A program made the translations under genes and the position numbers. Positions 56,547 through 64,000 of a stretch of DNA of 64,000 nt are shown here, one piece after another (within the stretch, counting starts at the first letter, position 1; each line of letters starts with the position of its first letter). The notes under the pieces were generated by a model. It worked only from the letters and a program-made list of their open reading frames with translations. It searched no databases and was not told the DNA's origin. This DNA is from Pedobacter sp. Hv1 (GTDB taxonomy: Bacteria > Bacteroidota > Bacteroidia > Sphingobacteriales > Sphingobacteriaceae), in the NCBI RefSeq assembly GCF_001412215.1, contig NZ_LLWP01000004.1, forward strand, positions 62,001 to 126,000. Direction: 5' to 3'.

Positions 56547-57347
56547 ATGGCTACAACTATTCATCAATTGCAATTAAGAACAGTTAATGTTACTCGTTAT
56601 GTTACGCCACTGCGTGAAGGTGGTTCAATGCCTGCCATAGCAGAAGCTGATGATGGGTTTTTATATGTCCTCAAATTTAGAGGTGCAGGCCAAGGTCATA
56701 AAGCATTAATCTCAGAGATTATTGGAGGAGAACTGGCAAGGGCACTAGGCTTAAAAGTACCTGAGTTGGTTTTTGCACAATTGGACGAAGCTTTTGGTAG
56801 AACAGAACCCGATGAAGAAATCCAAGATCTACTTAAGGCAAGTGTAGGTTTAAATTTGGCATTACATTATTTATCCGGAGCGATTACTTATGATCCGACC
56901 GTAACGAAAATAGATCCTTTATTGGCTTCTAAAATAGTTTGGCTAGATTGTTTGCTAACCAATATGGATCGTACTGCTCGTAATACCAATATGTTATTGT
57001 GGCACAAAGAGCTGTGGCTGATAGATCATGGAGCTTCGCTTTATTTTCACCATTCGTGGCAAAACTGGGAAGAGCAGGCCAAACGCCCTTTTACCTTAGT
57101 TAAAGATCATGTATTGTTACCTCAGGCCACTGAATTGGAAATTGTAGATGCTATGTTTAAGCCTATTTTAACACCAACATTAATTGAATCAATACTATCA
57201 CTAATACCAGACGAATGGTTAAATGATGATATTTTTCAAAGTAGTGAAGCACAAAGGGCAGCTTATGCCACATTTTTAAATACCCGGATTATCAATGCGA
57301 ATATTTTTGTAAAAGAAGCCCAAGATGCAAGAGAGACACTTATTTGA
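56547..57347 (+). CDS. HipA-like kinase
   Basis: A 266-residue protein starting MATTIHQLQLRTVNVTRYVTP at 56547; an earlier ATG at 56499 lies against the preceding terminator and is rejected. The HipA-type kinase core is visible: VLKF (Lys43), the catalytic segment LLTNMDRTARNTNML (Asp141, Asn146), and the metal-binding Asp160 in LIDHGAS. It is shorter than Escherichia coli HipA (440 residues) and no HipB-like antitoxin precedes it. It overlaps the DUF3037 gene by 23 bases. This pair recurs in bacteria; whether it is a toxin, a signalling kinase or something else is not known. Confidence 0.87.
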   Translation: MATTIHQLQLRTVNVTRYVTPLREGGSMPAIAEADDGFLYVLKFRGAGQGHKALISEIIGGELARALGLKVPELVFAQLDEAFGRTEPDEEIQDLLKASVGLNLALHYLSGAITYDPTVTKIDPLLASKIVWLDCLLTNMDRTARNTNMLLWHKELWLIDHGASLYFHHSWQNWEEQAKRPFTLVKDHVLLPQATELEIVDAMFKPILTPTLIESILSLIPDEWLNDDIFQSSEAQRAAYATFLNTRIINANIFVKEAQDARETLI

Positions 57348-57708
57348 GTATGCGGTAATTCGAGTTGTGCCTAGGGTAGAACGAGAAGAGTTTATCAATG
57401 TTGGCGTAATTCTTTATTGTGCCAAACAAAAATACCTGAATGTTGCTTTTGAAGTGAATGAAGAACGATTAAAGGCATTTAATTGTGAATTAGAACCTTC
57501 TGTTATTGCAGCAAACCTGATGGCAATTGCCAAAATTTGCGAGGGAGAGCGTGGTTCTGGTCCAATTGGAAAATTAGATATTGCCTCACGTTTCAGATGG
57601 CTTACTGCAACCAGAAGTACAGTAGTACAGGCTTCAAAGGTTCATCCCGGTTTTTGCATCGATGCTGAAGAAACCTTACAAAAACTATATCAAGAATTGG
57701 TGCTTTAA
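57325..57708 (+). CDS. DUF3037 protein
   Basis: A 127-residue protein with the DUF3037 pattern YAVIRVVPRVEREEFINVGVILYCAKQKYL, FEVNEERLKAFN and the C-terminal GPIGKLDIASRFRWLTATRSTVVQASKVHPGF. No known catalytic motif is visible. It overlaps the HipA-like kinase gene by 23 bases in a different frame, so production of the two is coupled. It may be the substrate, regulator or antitoxin of the kinase. Confidence 0.88.
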   Translation: MQERHLFEYAVIRVVPRVEREEFINVGVILYCAKQKYLNVAFEVNEERLKAFNCELEPSVIAANLMAIAKICEGERGSGPIGKLDIASRFRWLTATRSTVVQASKVHPGFCIDAEETLQKLYQELVL

Positions 57709-57839
57709 TTATTTATTTGGTCGACATGCAACATTTGAAGTATATGCTTTGTCATTATAAGATTGGTTTTTCTTTTTTAATGTAATAGATTGTACCATTC
57801 AAACCATAAACAGATATCCAATACTTGTAGTAAGTACAG

Positions 57840-58418
57840 ATGACGACATTAAATATTTTAACAGACGATCAATTAATAGAACTGCTCAAGAAAGATGATC
57901 GTTCGGCATTTACCGAAATATATAACCGGTATGCTAAAAGTTTAACAAGTTTTGCAGTGTCTAACTATAAATTATTTGATTTAACTGATGCCAGTGATGT
58001 TTTACACGATCTGTTTACATGGTTGTGGACCGAACGTAGGAAAATAGAAATTACCGGCAGTCTTAAAAATTACCTCTTTACGGCCATACGTAACCGTATT
58101 ATTGATCATATCCGTAAAAATAGTAGCAAACAACGTTATGCTGCTTTCTTGCAGGCATTAGAAGAAAGTTATGCGCATAGTGCATTACAACATTTGGAAG
58201 CAAAAGATCTGCAACAATTTCTGGAAAATTCTTTAGCGCAACTTTCGCCCAGAGTTCAAGAAATTTATAACCTGAGTAGAAAAGAGCATTTAAGCATCAA
58301 GGAAATAGCCGAAAGATTAGCTATTTCTGAGCAAACCGTTAAAAACCAATTGACTGCTGCACTTAACTATTTAAAAAAATCACTTCCATTGCTTACTTTT
58401 CTTTTGATGCGCTTTTAG
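57840..58418 (+). CDS. ECF RNA polymerase sigma factor, FecI type
   Basis: A 192-residue sigma-70 family protein: region 2 with AFTEIYNRYAKSLTSFA and ASDVLHDLFTWLWTERRK, and region 4 with LSPRVQEIYNLSRKEHLSIKEIAERLAISEQTVKNQL. It begins the second sigma-FecR-receptor set in the window and differs clearly from the sigma at 28836. It has a hydrophobic C-terminal tail (LPLLTFLLMRF) like the other copy. It probably drives the receptor gene at 59643. Confidence 0.94.
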   Translation: MTTLNILTDDQLIELLKKDDRSAFTEIYNRYAKSLTSFAVSNYKLFDLTDASDVLHDLFTWLWTERRKIEITGSLKNYLFTAIRNRIIDHIRKNSSKQRYAAFLQALEESYAHSALQHLEAKDLQQFLENSLAQLSPRVQEIYNLSRKEHLSIKEIAERLAISEQTVKNQLTAALNYLKKSLPLLTFLLMRF

Positions 58419-58499
58419 GCATTTAAAAATAGTTTAACTTTTTTTCATTTATTTATAGTACCTAACGTAGTTTGATACGCTTATGTAAAAAAGGCATAA

Positions 58500-59477
58500 A
58501 TGAGTGGTATAGATATAAATAAATTACTTGATAGATATATAAATGGCAACGCCTCTGCTTTTGAACAAGAAGTAGTTGAAAATTGGCTATTAACTCAAGA
58601 TCAAGAACCATCTGCATGGGAGCAGATGGATGAAAACAGCCAAAAAAAATGGTTAAAAACCGTGTTTGAAAGAATTGAAACTACTTTGGATGAAAAAAAG
58701 GTAGTTCAACTTTCGCCGCCAAAAAAATGGTGGAAAAACATGGTTGCCGTTGCCGCAATAATTACTGCATTTCTAGTCATATTTAGTGTTTGGCCTTATC
58801 TGGCTCAAGAGTTTGCTGGCCCTAACTTGGTGAGTTTAAAAATGCCTGAGCATACAAAACAACAAATTACCTTAAGCGATGGGAGCAGGGTATGGATCAA
58901 TGCAGGGTCTGAATTAAAATATAGCTCAGAATTTAGTGGCAGTACCAGGGAAGTGTACCTCAATGGGGAAGCTTATTTTGACATTAAGAAAGACCCTAAG
59001 CGACCTTTTATTGTACATACTGGCAAATTAACTACCACCGTACTAGGTACAGCATTTAATATTAAAACAGATCCCAAAAATAATCAGATTAAGGTAACGG
59101 TAACCAGAGGTAAGGTTAAAGTAAGTAAGGGCAAACAAACATTAGGCTTGCTTATCCCAAATCAACAAATTGTTTACAATACAACCAGTCAAACGTATCA
59201 ACAATATAAAGTTGATGCCATTAAATCGATCAACTGGCTGCCTAGCGATCTATTTTTTGACAATGCCACCTTTGGCGAGGCTGCAAAAATACTGGGTGAA
59301 AGATTTAATGTTAAAATTGAATTTGCCAATGAACAAATTAAAAATTGTCGTTTTTCTGGTACGGCCATGGCAAACCGAGAAATAGAAGACATTCTTGAGG
59401 TCATCTGTAAGTTTAACAACTCAACTTATAAAAGGGAAAGAAATACAATTACAATTTTTGGCAATGGCTGCAACTAG
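58500..59477 (+). CDS. FecR-family anti-sigma factor
   Basis: A 325-residue membrane protein. A cytoplasmic N-terminus precedes a membrane helix at about 79-100 (MVAVAAIITAFLVIFSVWPYL). The FecR domain spans about 125-225 (LSDGSRVWINAGSELKYS, LNGEAYFDIKKDPKRPFIVHTG, TTTVLGTAFNI) and the DUF4974-like domain about 250-325 (CRFSGTAMANREIEDILEVICKF). It binds the sigma factor encoded 81 bp upstream and is relieved by the receptor downstream. Start choice is simple (only ATG in place). Confidence 0.94.
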   Translation: MSGIDINKLLDRYINGNASAFEQEVVENWLLTQDQEPSAWEQMDENSQKKWLKTVFERIETTLDEKKVVQLSPPKKWWKNMVAVAAIITAFLVIFSVWPYLAQEFAGPNLVSLKMPEHTKQQITLSDGSRVWINAGSELKYSSEFSGSTREVYLNGEAYFDIKKDPKRPFIVHTGKLTTTVLGTAFNIKTDPKNNQIKVTVTRGKVKVSKGKQTLGLLIPNQQIVYNTTSQTYQQYKVDAIKSINWLPSDLFFDNATFGEAAKILGERFNVKIEFANEQIKNCRFSGTAMANREIEDILEVICKFNNSTYKRERNTITIFGNGCN

Positions 59478-59642
59478 TCATTTAAATTATACTATGGAGC
59501 ATAAATAATCAATCAATAAAGAATTTACCCTGCAAGGCAGTAAAATTCAAAAACTGTGAACCGACGGCAATCGATCCACAGTATTCTTGGTTGCACCAAG
59601 AGTGTTTTAAATCATTTGGAAATCAATAAAACTTTTAAAATT

Positions 59643-62432
59643 ATGAAAATTTCTGCAAAACAGCAGGACAGCGAAGAATTATATGCCCTTACTTCTAATT
59701 CTTTTACACCTTTTATTTGGCAACTCATGCGTATTAGCTTGTTATCTATATTTCTCTTATTCATTAGCTTCCAATTGCTCATGGCCTTAAATGTTAAAGG
59801 TCAAGTAATGGGTACAAGTCAAGTTACAATTGGGCTAAATAAAGAACCCTTTATGGTTGCCATAAAGGAGATAGAAAAACAGACCAAGTTCCGTTTCTTT
59901 TATAGAAAAGCAGATGTAGAGGAGCTCAAACAATTGAACCTATCAACAGCGAATAGATCTGTAGAACAGACTTTATATGAATTGCTTAAAAATACAGCGT
60001 TTACGTATAAACAAATTGACTTGAACATTTTGATCGAACGCAAAAAAGAATCTCCCAGGCAAGAACGTAAAATCTCGGGGAAAATCTATATTGAAAATAC
60101 ACAGACGCCAATTGCTTACGCAGTAGTAGAGTTGTTAAAAAGTAGCGATTCGACACTTGTGGCACATAGCTATACAGATACTGCTGGGAGTTACCATATT
60201 TTGGCCAATTCTAATTCAAGTTTGTTGTTAAGAGTTTCAGGCTTGGGTTATCAATCTTACACTACAAAGATTGAGCAAGGAGAAGAATCAGTAGAAGTTC
60301 CTAAAATCTATTTAAAAGTAGCCATTCACCAATTAAAAGAAATTGCAGTTTCTGGAAACAGACCTTTAATTCAGCGAAAATCAGATCGATTTGTGGTAAA
60401 CGTAGCAAACAGTAGCCTTAGCGTTAACAATACGGTTTGGGATGTATTGAAGCAGGTGCCTCTGGTTAATGCCGATGATAATGGGGCACTGTCTATCACT
60501 GCCAAACAGGGTGCGGTGGTATATATCAATGGACGTAAGTCTAATCTTACCGGTCAAGCCCTGTTCAATTACCTTAAAAGCTTACCGAGTACTACCCTGA
60601 GCGATATTGAAATTGTAACCTCACCGGGCAGCGAATTTGATGCTTCAGGTAATGCAGGGATTTTGAATATTATTTTCAAAAAACGGGAAAGCGACGGTTA
60701 CCAAGGCTCTTTCTCGCTAACCGATAGACAGGCGAATTATAATTCGCAAGTAGCAAGCGCTGCATTTAATTACCGTAAGTCAAAGCTGGGCGTTAATCTA
60801 ACACCTTATTATAATCGCGACCGTAAATGGATTACAGAAAGGCATGATGTGGACTTTTTGGGAAGCCAAACCCAGAATATTTTTAACTTTTCTACACTGT
60901 ACAGGAAAGAATTCAGGAATTTTTATGGAGGCAATTTGGGCATCGAATATAACCTTACACCTCGGCAAACCATTACAGGTAATTTAGACTATAATCCAAA
61001 CCATCAGACTTTAAATTGGGTAAATAACAGCTTGTATTTAAATAAAACCAACCAAAAATTAGATTCCAGCTTTGTTTTTACCAATGACAGTAAAATTAAA
61101 GGGCATTCTTTGGACGGTGGACTTAACTATCAACTGAATTTAGATACATTGGGACAAAGTATTACAGCTAGTGTCGATTATTTTGAATATACCAATAACA
61201 CGAGCCAGAAAACCTATGCAACGGTAGATGGTACCGGAGAGGTAAGACGTGATGAAATTGCTACTTTGCCACAAAAAATAAAGAACTATACTTTTGCCTT
61301 GGATTATAAGCTGCCTATAGGCGCCAATACCAAACTGAAATTGGGAGCAAGGTCTTTTAATACGTCTACCAATAACAACCTTTTTTACAAGGTGGCCAAC
61401 ACTTTTGGAAACTATATTGACGACCAACTACGCAGCACCAGTTATAGGTACGAAGAGCAAATCAATGCCATATATGCAAGTGCTGATGTTACTTTAGGCA
61501 AGAATTGGAGCGCCACCACTGGCCTGCGGTTAGAACAGGCGAGCACCAAGGGAAGAGAGTTGATCCAGAATAAAGTGGCAGTAGATAAAGACTATCTGAA
61601 CCTATTTCCAATGGTGGCCGTTAATTATACGCCTAATGTTGAGCATGCCTTTTCGTTTACACTTTCTAAACGAATTGAGCGTCCTGTTTTTTGGCAGCTG
61701 AACAACCTAAGAGTTTATGTTAATCCCACGCAATATGTTGAGGGCAATCCATTTTTACAATCATCCTATATTTTAAAGAACGAGTTTAGTTATACCCTAA
61801 AAAGCAAGTATATTTTCCTTTTAAGTTATTCCCACATCACTGATAATTTTTCGCAGTTTGTACTGGCCAATAACAACGATAACATTACCCGTGTAGCATG
61901 GCTCAATTATGGTACTGGAAATATAGCCGATTTAACCTTTGTTGCTAATTTGTCTATTGGTAGATTTATTAAATCGTCGGTTACTTTGGCTGGTAGTTAT
62001 GTAAGTTATAAAGGTAAGGCTGATGAGGAGATTATCGATAATCATGGTTTTATGGGTAATTTTAAGATGAATAACACAGTTGTCATTGCCAAAAAAAGCG
62101 GTGTTGATGCCTATGTGAATTTTAGCTACATCACACCAAGGATGTCTGATATTGGCACAGATAGTAAATTCAAATCAAGAAGCAATCTTACTGTAGGTTT
62201 CAGAAAAACGGTAAACCAGTTTGTGTTTACACTTTCAGGAGCCGACCTTCTTAAATCTTCGGCCAACATATCAACCGTACGTTCGAGGTATGCCACCGTT
62301 TACAACAACAATTATTTCGATGCCAGAAGCATCTCCCTTAACGTGAGGTATAATTTTGGTAACAGCAAATTGAAAAAGAACAAGCCACAAGAGAATGTTG
62401 CTCAAGATGTAATTAACCGTACAAGAGGTTAA
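59643..62432 (+). CDS. TonB-dependent receptor with STN domain (outer-membrane beta-barrel family)
   Basis: A 929-residue receptor starting MKISAKQQDSEEL at 59643; a GTG at 59556 opens the frame earlier but adds residues not typical of the group. The hydrophobic signal (LMRISLLSIFLLFISFQLLM) ends near VKGQ. An STN domain follows (about 65-140), then a carboxypeptidase-like unit (about 145-230), a plug (about 240-340, SGNRPLIQRKSDRFVVNV and LSDIEIVTSPGSEFDASGNA), and a barrel ending ISLNVRYNFGNSKLKK. It lacks a SusD or DUF4249 partner here. It signals via STN to FecR. The ligand is unknown. Confidence 0.9.
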   Translation: MKISAKQQDSEELYALTSNSFTPFIWQLMRISLLSIFLLFISFQLLMALNVKGQVMGTSQVTIGLNKEPFMVAIKEIEKQTKFRFFYRKADVEELKQLNLSTANRSVEQTLYELLKNTAFTYKQIDLNILIERKKESPRQERKISGKIYIENTQTPIAYAVVELLKSSDSTLVAHSYTDTAGSYHILANSNSSLLLRVSGLGYQSYTTKIEQGEESVEVPKIYLKVAIHQLKEIAVSGNRPLIQRKSDRFVVNVANSSLSVNNTVWDVLKQVPLVNADDNGALSITAKQGAVVYINGRKSNLTGQALFNYLKSLPSTTLSDIEIVTSPGSEFDASGNAGILNIIFKKRESDGYQGSFSLTDRQANYNSQVASAAFNYRKSKLGVNLTPYYNRDRKWITERHDVDFLGSQTQNIFNFSTLYRKEFRNFYGGNLGIEYNLTPRQTITGNLDYNPNHQTLNWVNNSLYLNKTNQKLDSSFVFTNDSKIKGHSLDGGLNYQLNLDTLGQSITASVDYFEYTNNTSQKTYATVDGTGEVRRDEIATLPQKIKNYTFALDYKLPIGANTKLKLGARSFNTSTNNNLFYKVANTFGNYIDDQLRSTSYRYEEQINAIYASADVTLGKNWSATTGLRLEQASTKGRELIQNKVAVDKDYLNLFPMVAVNYTPNVEHAFSFTLSKRIERPVFWQLNNLRVYVNPTQYVEGNPFLQSSYILKNEFSYTLKSKYIFLLSYSHITDNFSQFVLANNNDNITRVAWLNYGTGNIADLTFVANLSIGRFIKSSVTLAGSYVSYKGKADEEIIDNHGFMGNFKMNNTVVIAKKSGVDAYVNFSYITPRMSDIGTDSKFKSRSNLTVGFRKTVNQFVFTLSGADLLKSSANISTVRSRYATVYNNNYFDARSISLNVRYNFGNSKLKKNKPQENVAQDVINRTRG

Positions 62433-62439
62433 TTCAATT

Positions 62440-62472
62440 TAAAAAGAAGGTCATTTACTGGCCTTCTTTTTT
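62440..62472. terminator. Bidirectional terminator between the receptor and HAD genes
   Basis: AAAAAGAAGGTCA (from 62441) and TGGCCTTCTTTTT pair over 13 bp with one G-T wobble and a 5-nt loop. It serves both convergent genes and overlaps the HAD stop codon. Confidence 0.85.
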
Positions 62473-63142
62473 ATGCGAGTAGGTAGTGGGTTGTTAAATG
62501 ATCTTTGGCTTCCTTAAAATCAAGGAACAACTGATCTGCAAGTAATAAATTTTGATGTTCTGCAGTATTTTGTTGAATGGCAATACAGGTTAAACCAGCA
62601 GCTTTGGCCGATTTAATGCCATTGATCGTATCCTCAAATACAATACATTCATCTTTACTTAAGCCCAATTTTTCTACACAAGTATTGTAGCTTTCAGGGT
62701 CTGGTTTGCTTTTGCTAACCTCAGTTCTGGTAATGATCAGTTTGAAATAGCTAGCTAATCCATTCCGTTCAAAAATGGCTTCAACATCTTTTCTTGGACT
62801 AGAAGTAACCAATGCAAGGATAAGGTTTTTAGCCTGAAAAAAATCAAGCACTTCAATAACATAGGGCATTAAATTAACATCCTTGGTTTTCAAACGTTCT
62901 AATGTTAAACGTTCTCTTCTATCTATAAGCTCGTCAAGTGGAGTAGTGATATTGTACTTCTCAATCAAATTTTGAGCATTTTTTGGCAAAGGAATACCTG
63001 CATAATTTTTTAGCCAATCTTCGTAGGTTAAAGTTACTCCCGATTCTTCCAAAATTTCGTTCCAACATTCAAAATGGAAAAACTCAGAATCAATTAATGT
63101 TCCGTCTAGATCAAATAATAAGGCTTTTAATTTTTTCATCAA
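62471..63142 (-). CDS. HAD-superfamily phosphatase, beta-phosphoglucomutase-like
   Basis: A 223-residue hydrolase with the HAD motifs: I FDLDGTLIDSEFF (D11, D13), II ALVTSSPRK (Ser), III KSKPDPESY (Lys) and IV VFEDTINGIKSAKAAG (acidic). A helical cap (about 20-85) places it in the beta-phosphoglucomutase/phosphoglycolate phosphatase subgroup; the glutamate that follows the cap-side aspartate motif suits a phosphatase. Its small phosphorylated substrate cannot be named. It ends directly at the terminator after the TonB receptor gene. Confidence 0.92.
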   Translation of the reverse strand: MMKKLKALLFDLDGTLIDSEFFHFECWNEILEESGVTLTYEDWLKNYAGIPLPKNAQNLIEKYNITTPLDELIDRRERLTLERLKTKDVNLMPYVIEVLDFFQAKNLILALVTSSPRKDVEAIFERNGLASYFKLIITRTEVSKSKPDPESYNTCVEKLGLSKDECIVFEDTINGIKSAKAAGLTCIAIQQNTAEHQNLLLADQLFLDFKEAKDHLTTHYLLA

Positions 63143-63364
63143 TTAGGTATTGGCTTTTTCGGTACTGTTCTAAATGTGGTTATTTAAACAAATGTTAAGC
63201 CTCCAAGATAAAAATAAGCACTCGTATTTTTGTTGTGATTAACTTAAAAAAGTCGCTAAATCATTCAAAAACATTGATTTTGTTGAAGATATGACTTTGG
63301 ATAAATATAAACAGCTTGGCAATAAAGGATAAGTAATCTATATTTACCCCAAGCCAAATGTGTT

Positions 63365-64000
63365 ATGAAGAAAATACTTTCTATTGATGGTGGGGGCATA
63401 AGGGGGATTATTCCTGGAATGCTGCTCGTAGCTCTTGAAGAAAAACTGAAATTGGAAAGTAAAAATCCGGATGCTGCCATTGTAGATTATTTCGACTTTT
63501 TTGCCGGAACAAGTACAGGAGGTATTCTAACATGTTTATTATTATGTCCTTCAGAAGATCATCCAACCAGACCGAAATTTTCGGCCAAAGCTGCTTTAGA
63601 TCTTTATTTAGAACACGGAAATGAAATCTTTAAAATGAGTTTCCTTAAACGACTGAGAGCAAAATTTGGTTTGGCAGGAGAACGTTACAACAGTCAGATT
63701 TTTGAAGGAATTTTAAAAAAGTATTTTGGTAAGACCAAACTTAGCCAATTGATTAAACCCTGTATCATTAGCGCTTATAATATAGAATTACGTAAAACAC
63801 ATTTTTTTAGGCAACAGAATGCAATTACAAGAGGAGAGAGTCGCGATTTTTATATCAAAGATGTATGTAGAGCTACATCGGCAGCGCCAACTTATTTTAG
63901 CGTGGCCGAAATCTATTCTTTGGCCAATGTAAGGTATCCATTGTTAGATGGAGGAGTGTTTGCTACCAATCCGGCTTTAAGTGGTTTAATAGAGGTAACC
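63365..64000 (+). CDS. Patatin-like phospholipase, N-terminal part (3' end outside window)
   Basis: 212 codons are visible, starting MKKILSIDGGGIRGIIPGML at 63365, and the frame is open to the right edge. Motifs are the patatin set: oxyanion-hole DGGGIRG (residues 8-14), nucleophile elbow GTSTGG, and the catalytic Asp in LLDGGVFATNP near residue 200. It hydrolyses acyl esters of phospholipids. No signal peptide is present, so it is cytoplasmic. Related patatins can be housekeeping lipases or effectors of antiphage systems such as CBASS (CapV); without the downstream genes no choice can be made. Confidence 0.9.
   Translation, partial: MKKILSIDGGGIRGIIPGMLLVALEEKLKLESKNPDAAIVDYFDFFAGTSTGGILTCLLLCPSEDHPTRPKFSAKAALDLYLEHGNEIFKMSFLKRLRAKFGLAGERYNSQIFEGILKKYFGKTKLSQLIKPCIISAYNIELRKTHFFRQQNAITRGESRDFYIKDVCRATSAAPTYFSVAEIYSLANVRYPLLDGGVFATNPALSGLIEVT

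Noticed and set aside
63225..63232. TATTTTTG as promoter of the patatin gene
   Set aside because: It is 132 bp from the start codon and has no convincing TTTG at the expected distance.

Overview
The window reads as a chromosome segment of a Bacteroidota bacterium, most likely family Sphingobacteriaceae (Pedobacter-like). The reasons are: low GC with long AT-rich spacers; SusC/SusD pairs; FecI/FecR sigma/anti-sigma pairs beside STN-domain TonB receptors; a Y_Y_Y/LuxR-type sensor; a helix-hairpin-helix outer-membrane barrel; DUF4249, DUF4397 and DUF2795 proteins; promoter matches to TTTG-N(19-21)-TAnnTTTG; and no consistent Shine-Dalgarno signal. The genus is inferred. No rRNA, tRNA, insertion sequence, integrase or CRISPR array was recognised. 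Both window ends cut genes: a SusD-like lipoprotein on the left and a patatin-like phospholipase on the right.

Layout. 1-1352: tail of a SusD-like gene, then a two-way terminator. 1428-10494 (minus): SpmA/SpmB-like membrane protein, M14 carboxypeptidase, large S9 peptidase, yidC and pyrG. 10813-20957: a beta-glucan-type polysaccharide utilisation locus (susC, susD, PKD lipoprotein, GH16 on minus) divergent from a one-piece membrane sensor/LuxR regulator. 20964-23968 (minus): small lipoprotein, kdsB, deoxynucleoside kinase, trpS. 24151-29462 (minus): ECF sigma, FecR, TonB receptor and DUF4249. 29632-36059: mixed housekeeping (PlsC-like, gatC, ABC ATPase, PduO-type adenosyltransferase, DUF2795, a 50-aa membrane peptide, ispD, queA, ABC permease). 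36156-41642: an aminotransferase divergent from a tightly packed operon of CDF transporter, NUDIX, CPBP protease, bioA and a ferritin-like protein.

41776-44808: two tandem paralogous outer-membrane proteins, then satD-DUF3307 preceded by a strikingly regular array of four palindromic sites at 28-bp spacing ending 8 bp before the satD start codon. 44860-49643 (minus): DPP IV, LTA-synthase-like sulfatase, secreted protein. 49666-55370 (minus): PorV-like barrel, HhH-containing outer-membrane barrel, ComEC and a crotonase, all overlapping. 55749-57708: DUF4397 lipoprotein and a HipA-like kinase/DUF3037 pair. 57840-62432: a second ECF sigma/FecR/TonB-receptor set. 62471-64000: HAD phosphatase and the start of a patatin.

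The best leads for undescribed biology are the satD operator array with its cyclase-like/HTH protein and membrane partner, the canonical diiron-ligand protein coupled to bioA, and the ComEC-HhH barrel-PorV operon. All functional assignments rest on motifs and family knowledge seen by eye; no database search was run.
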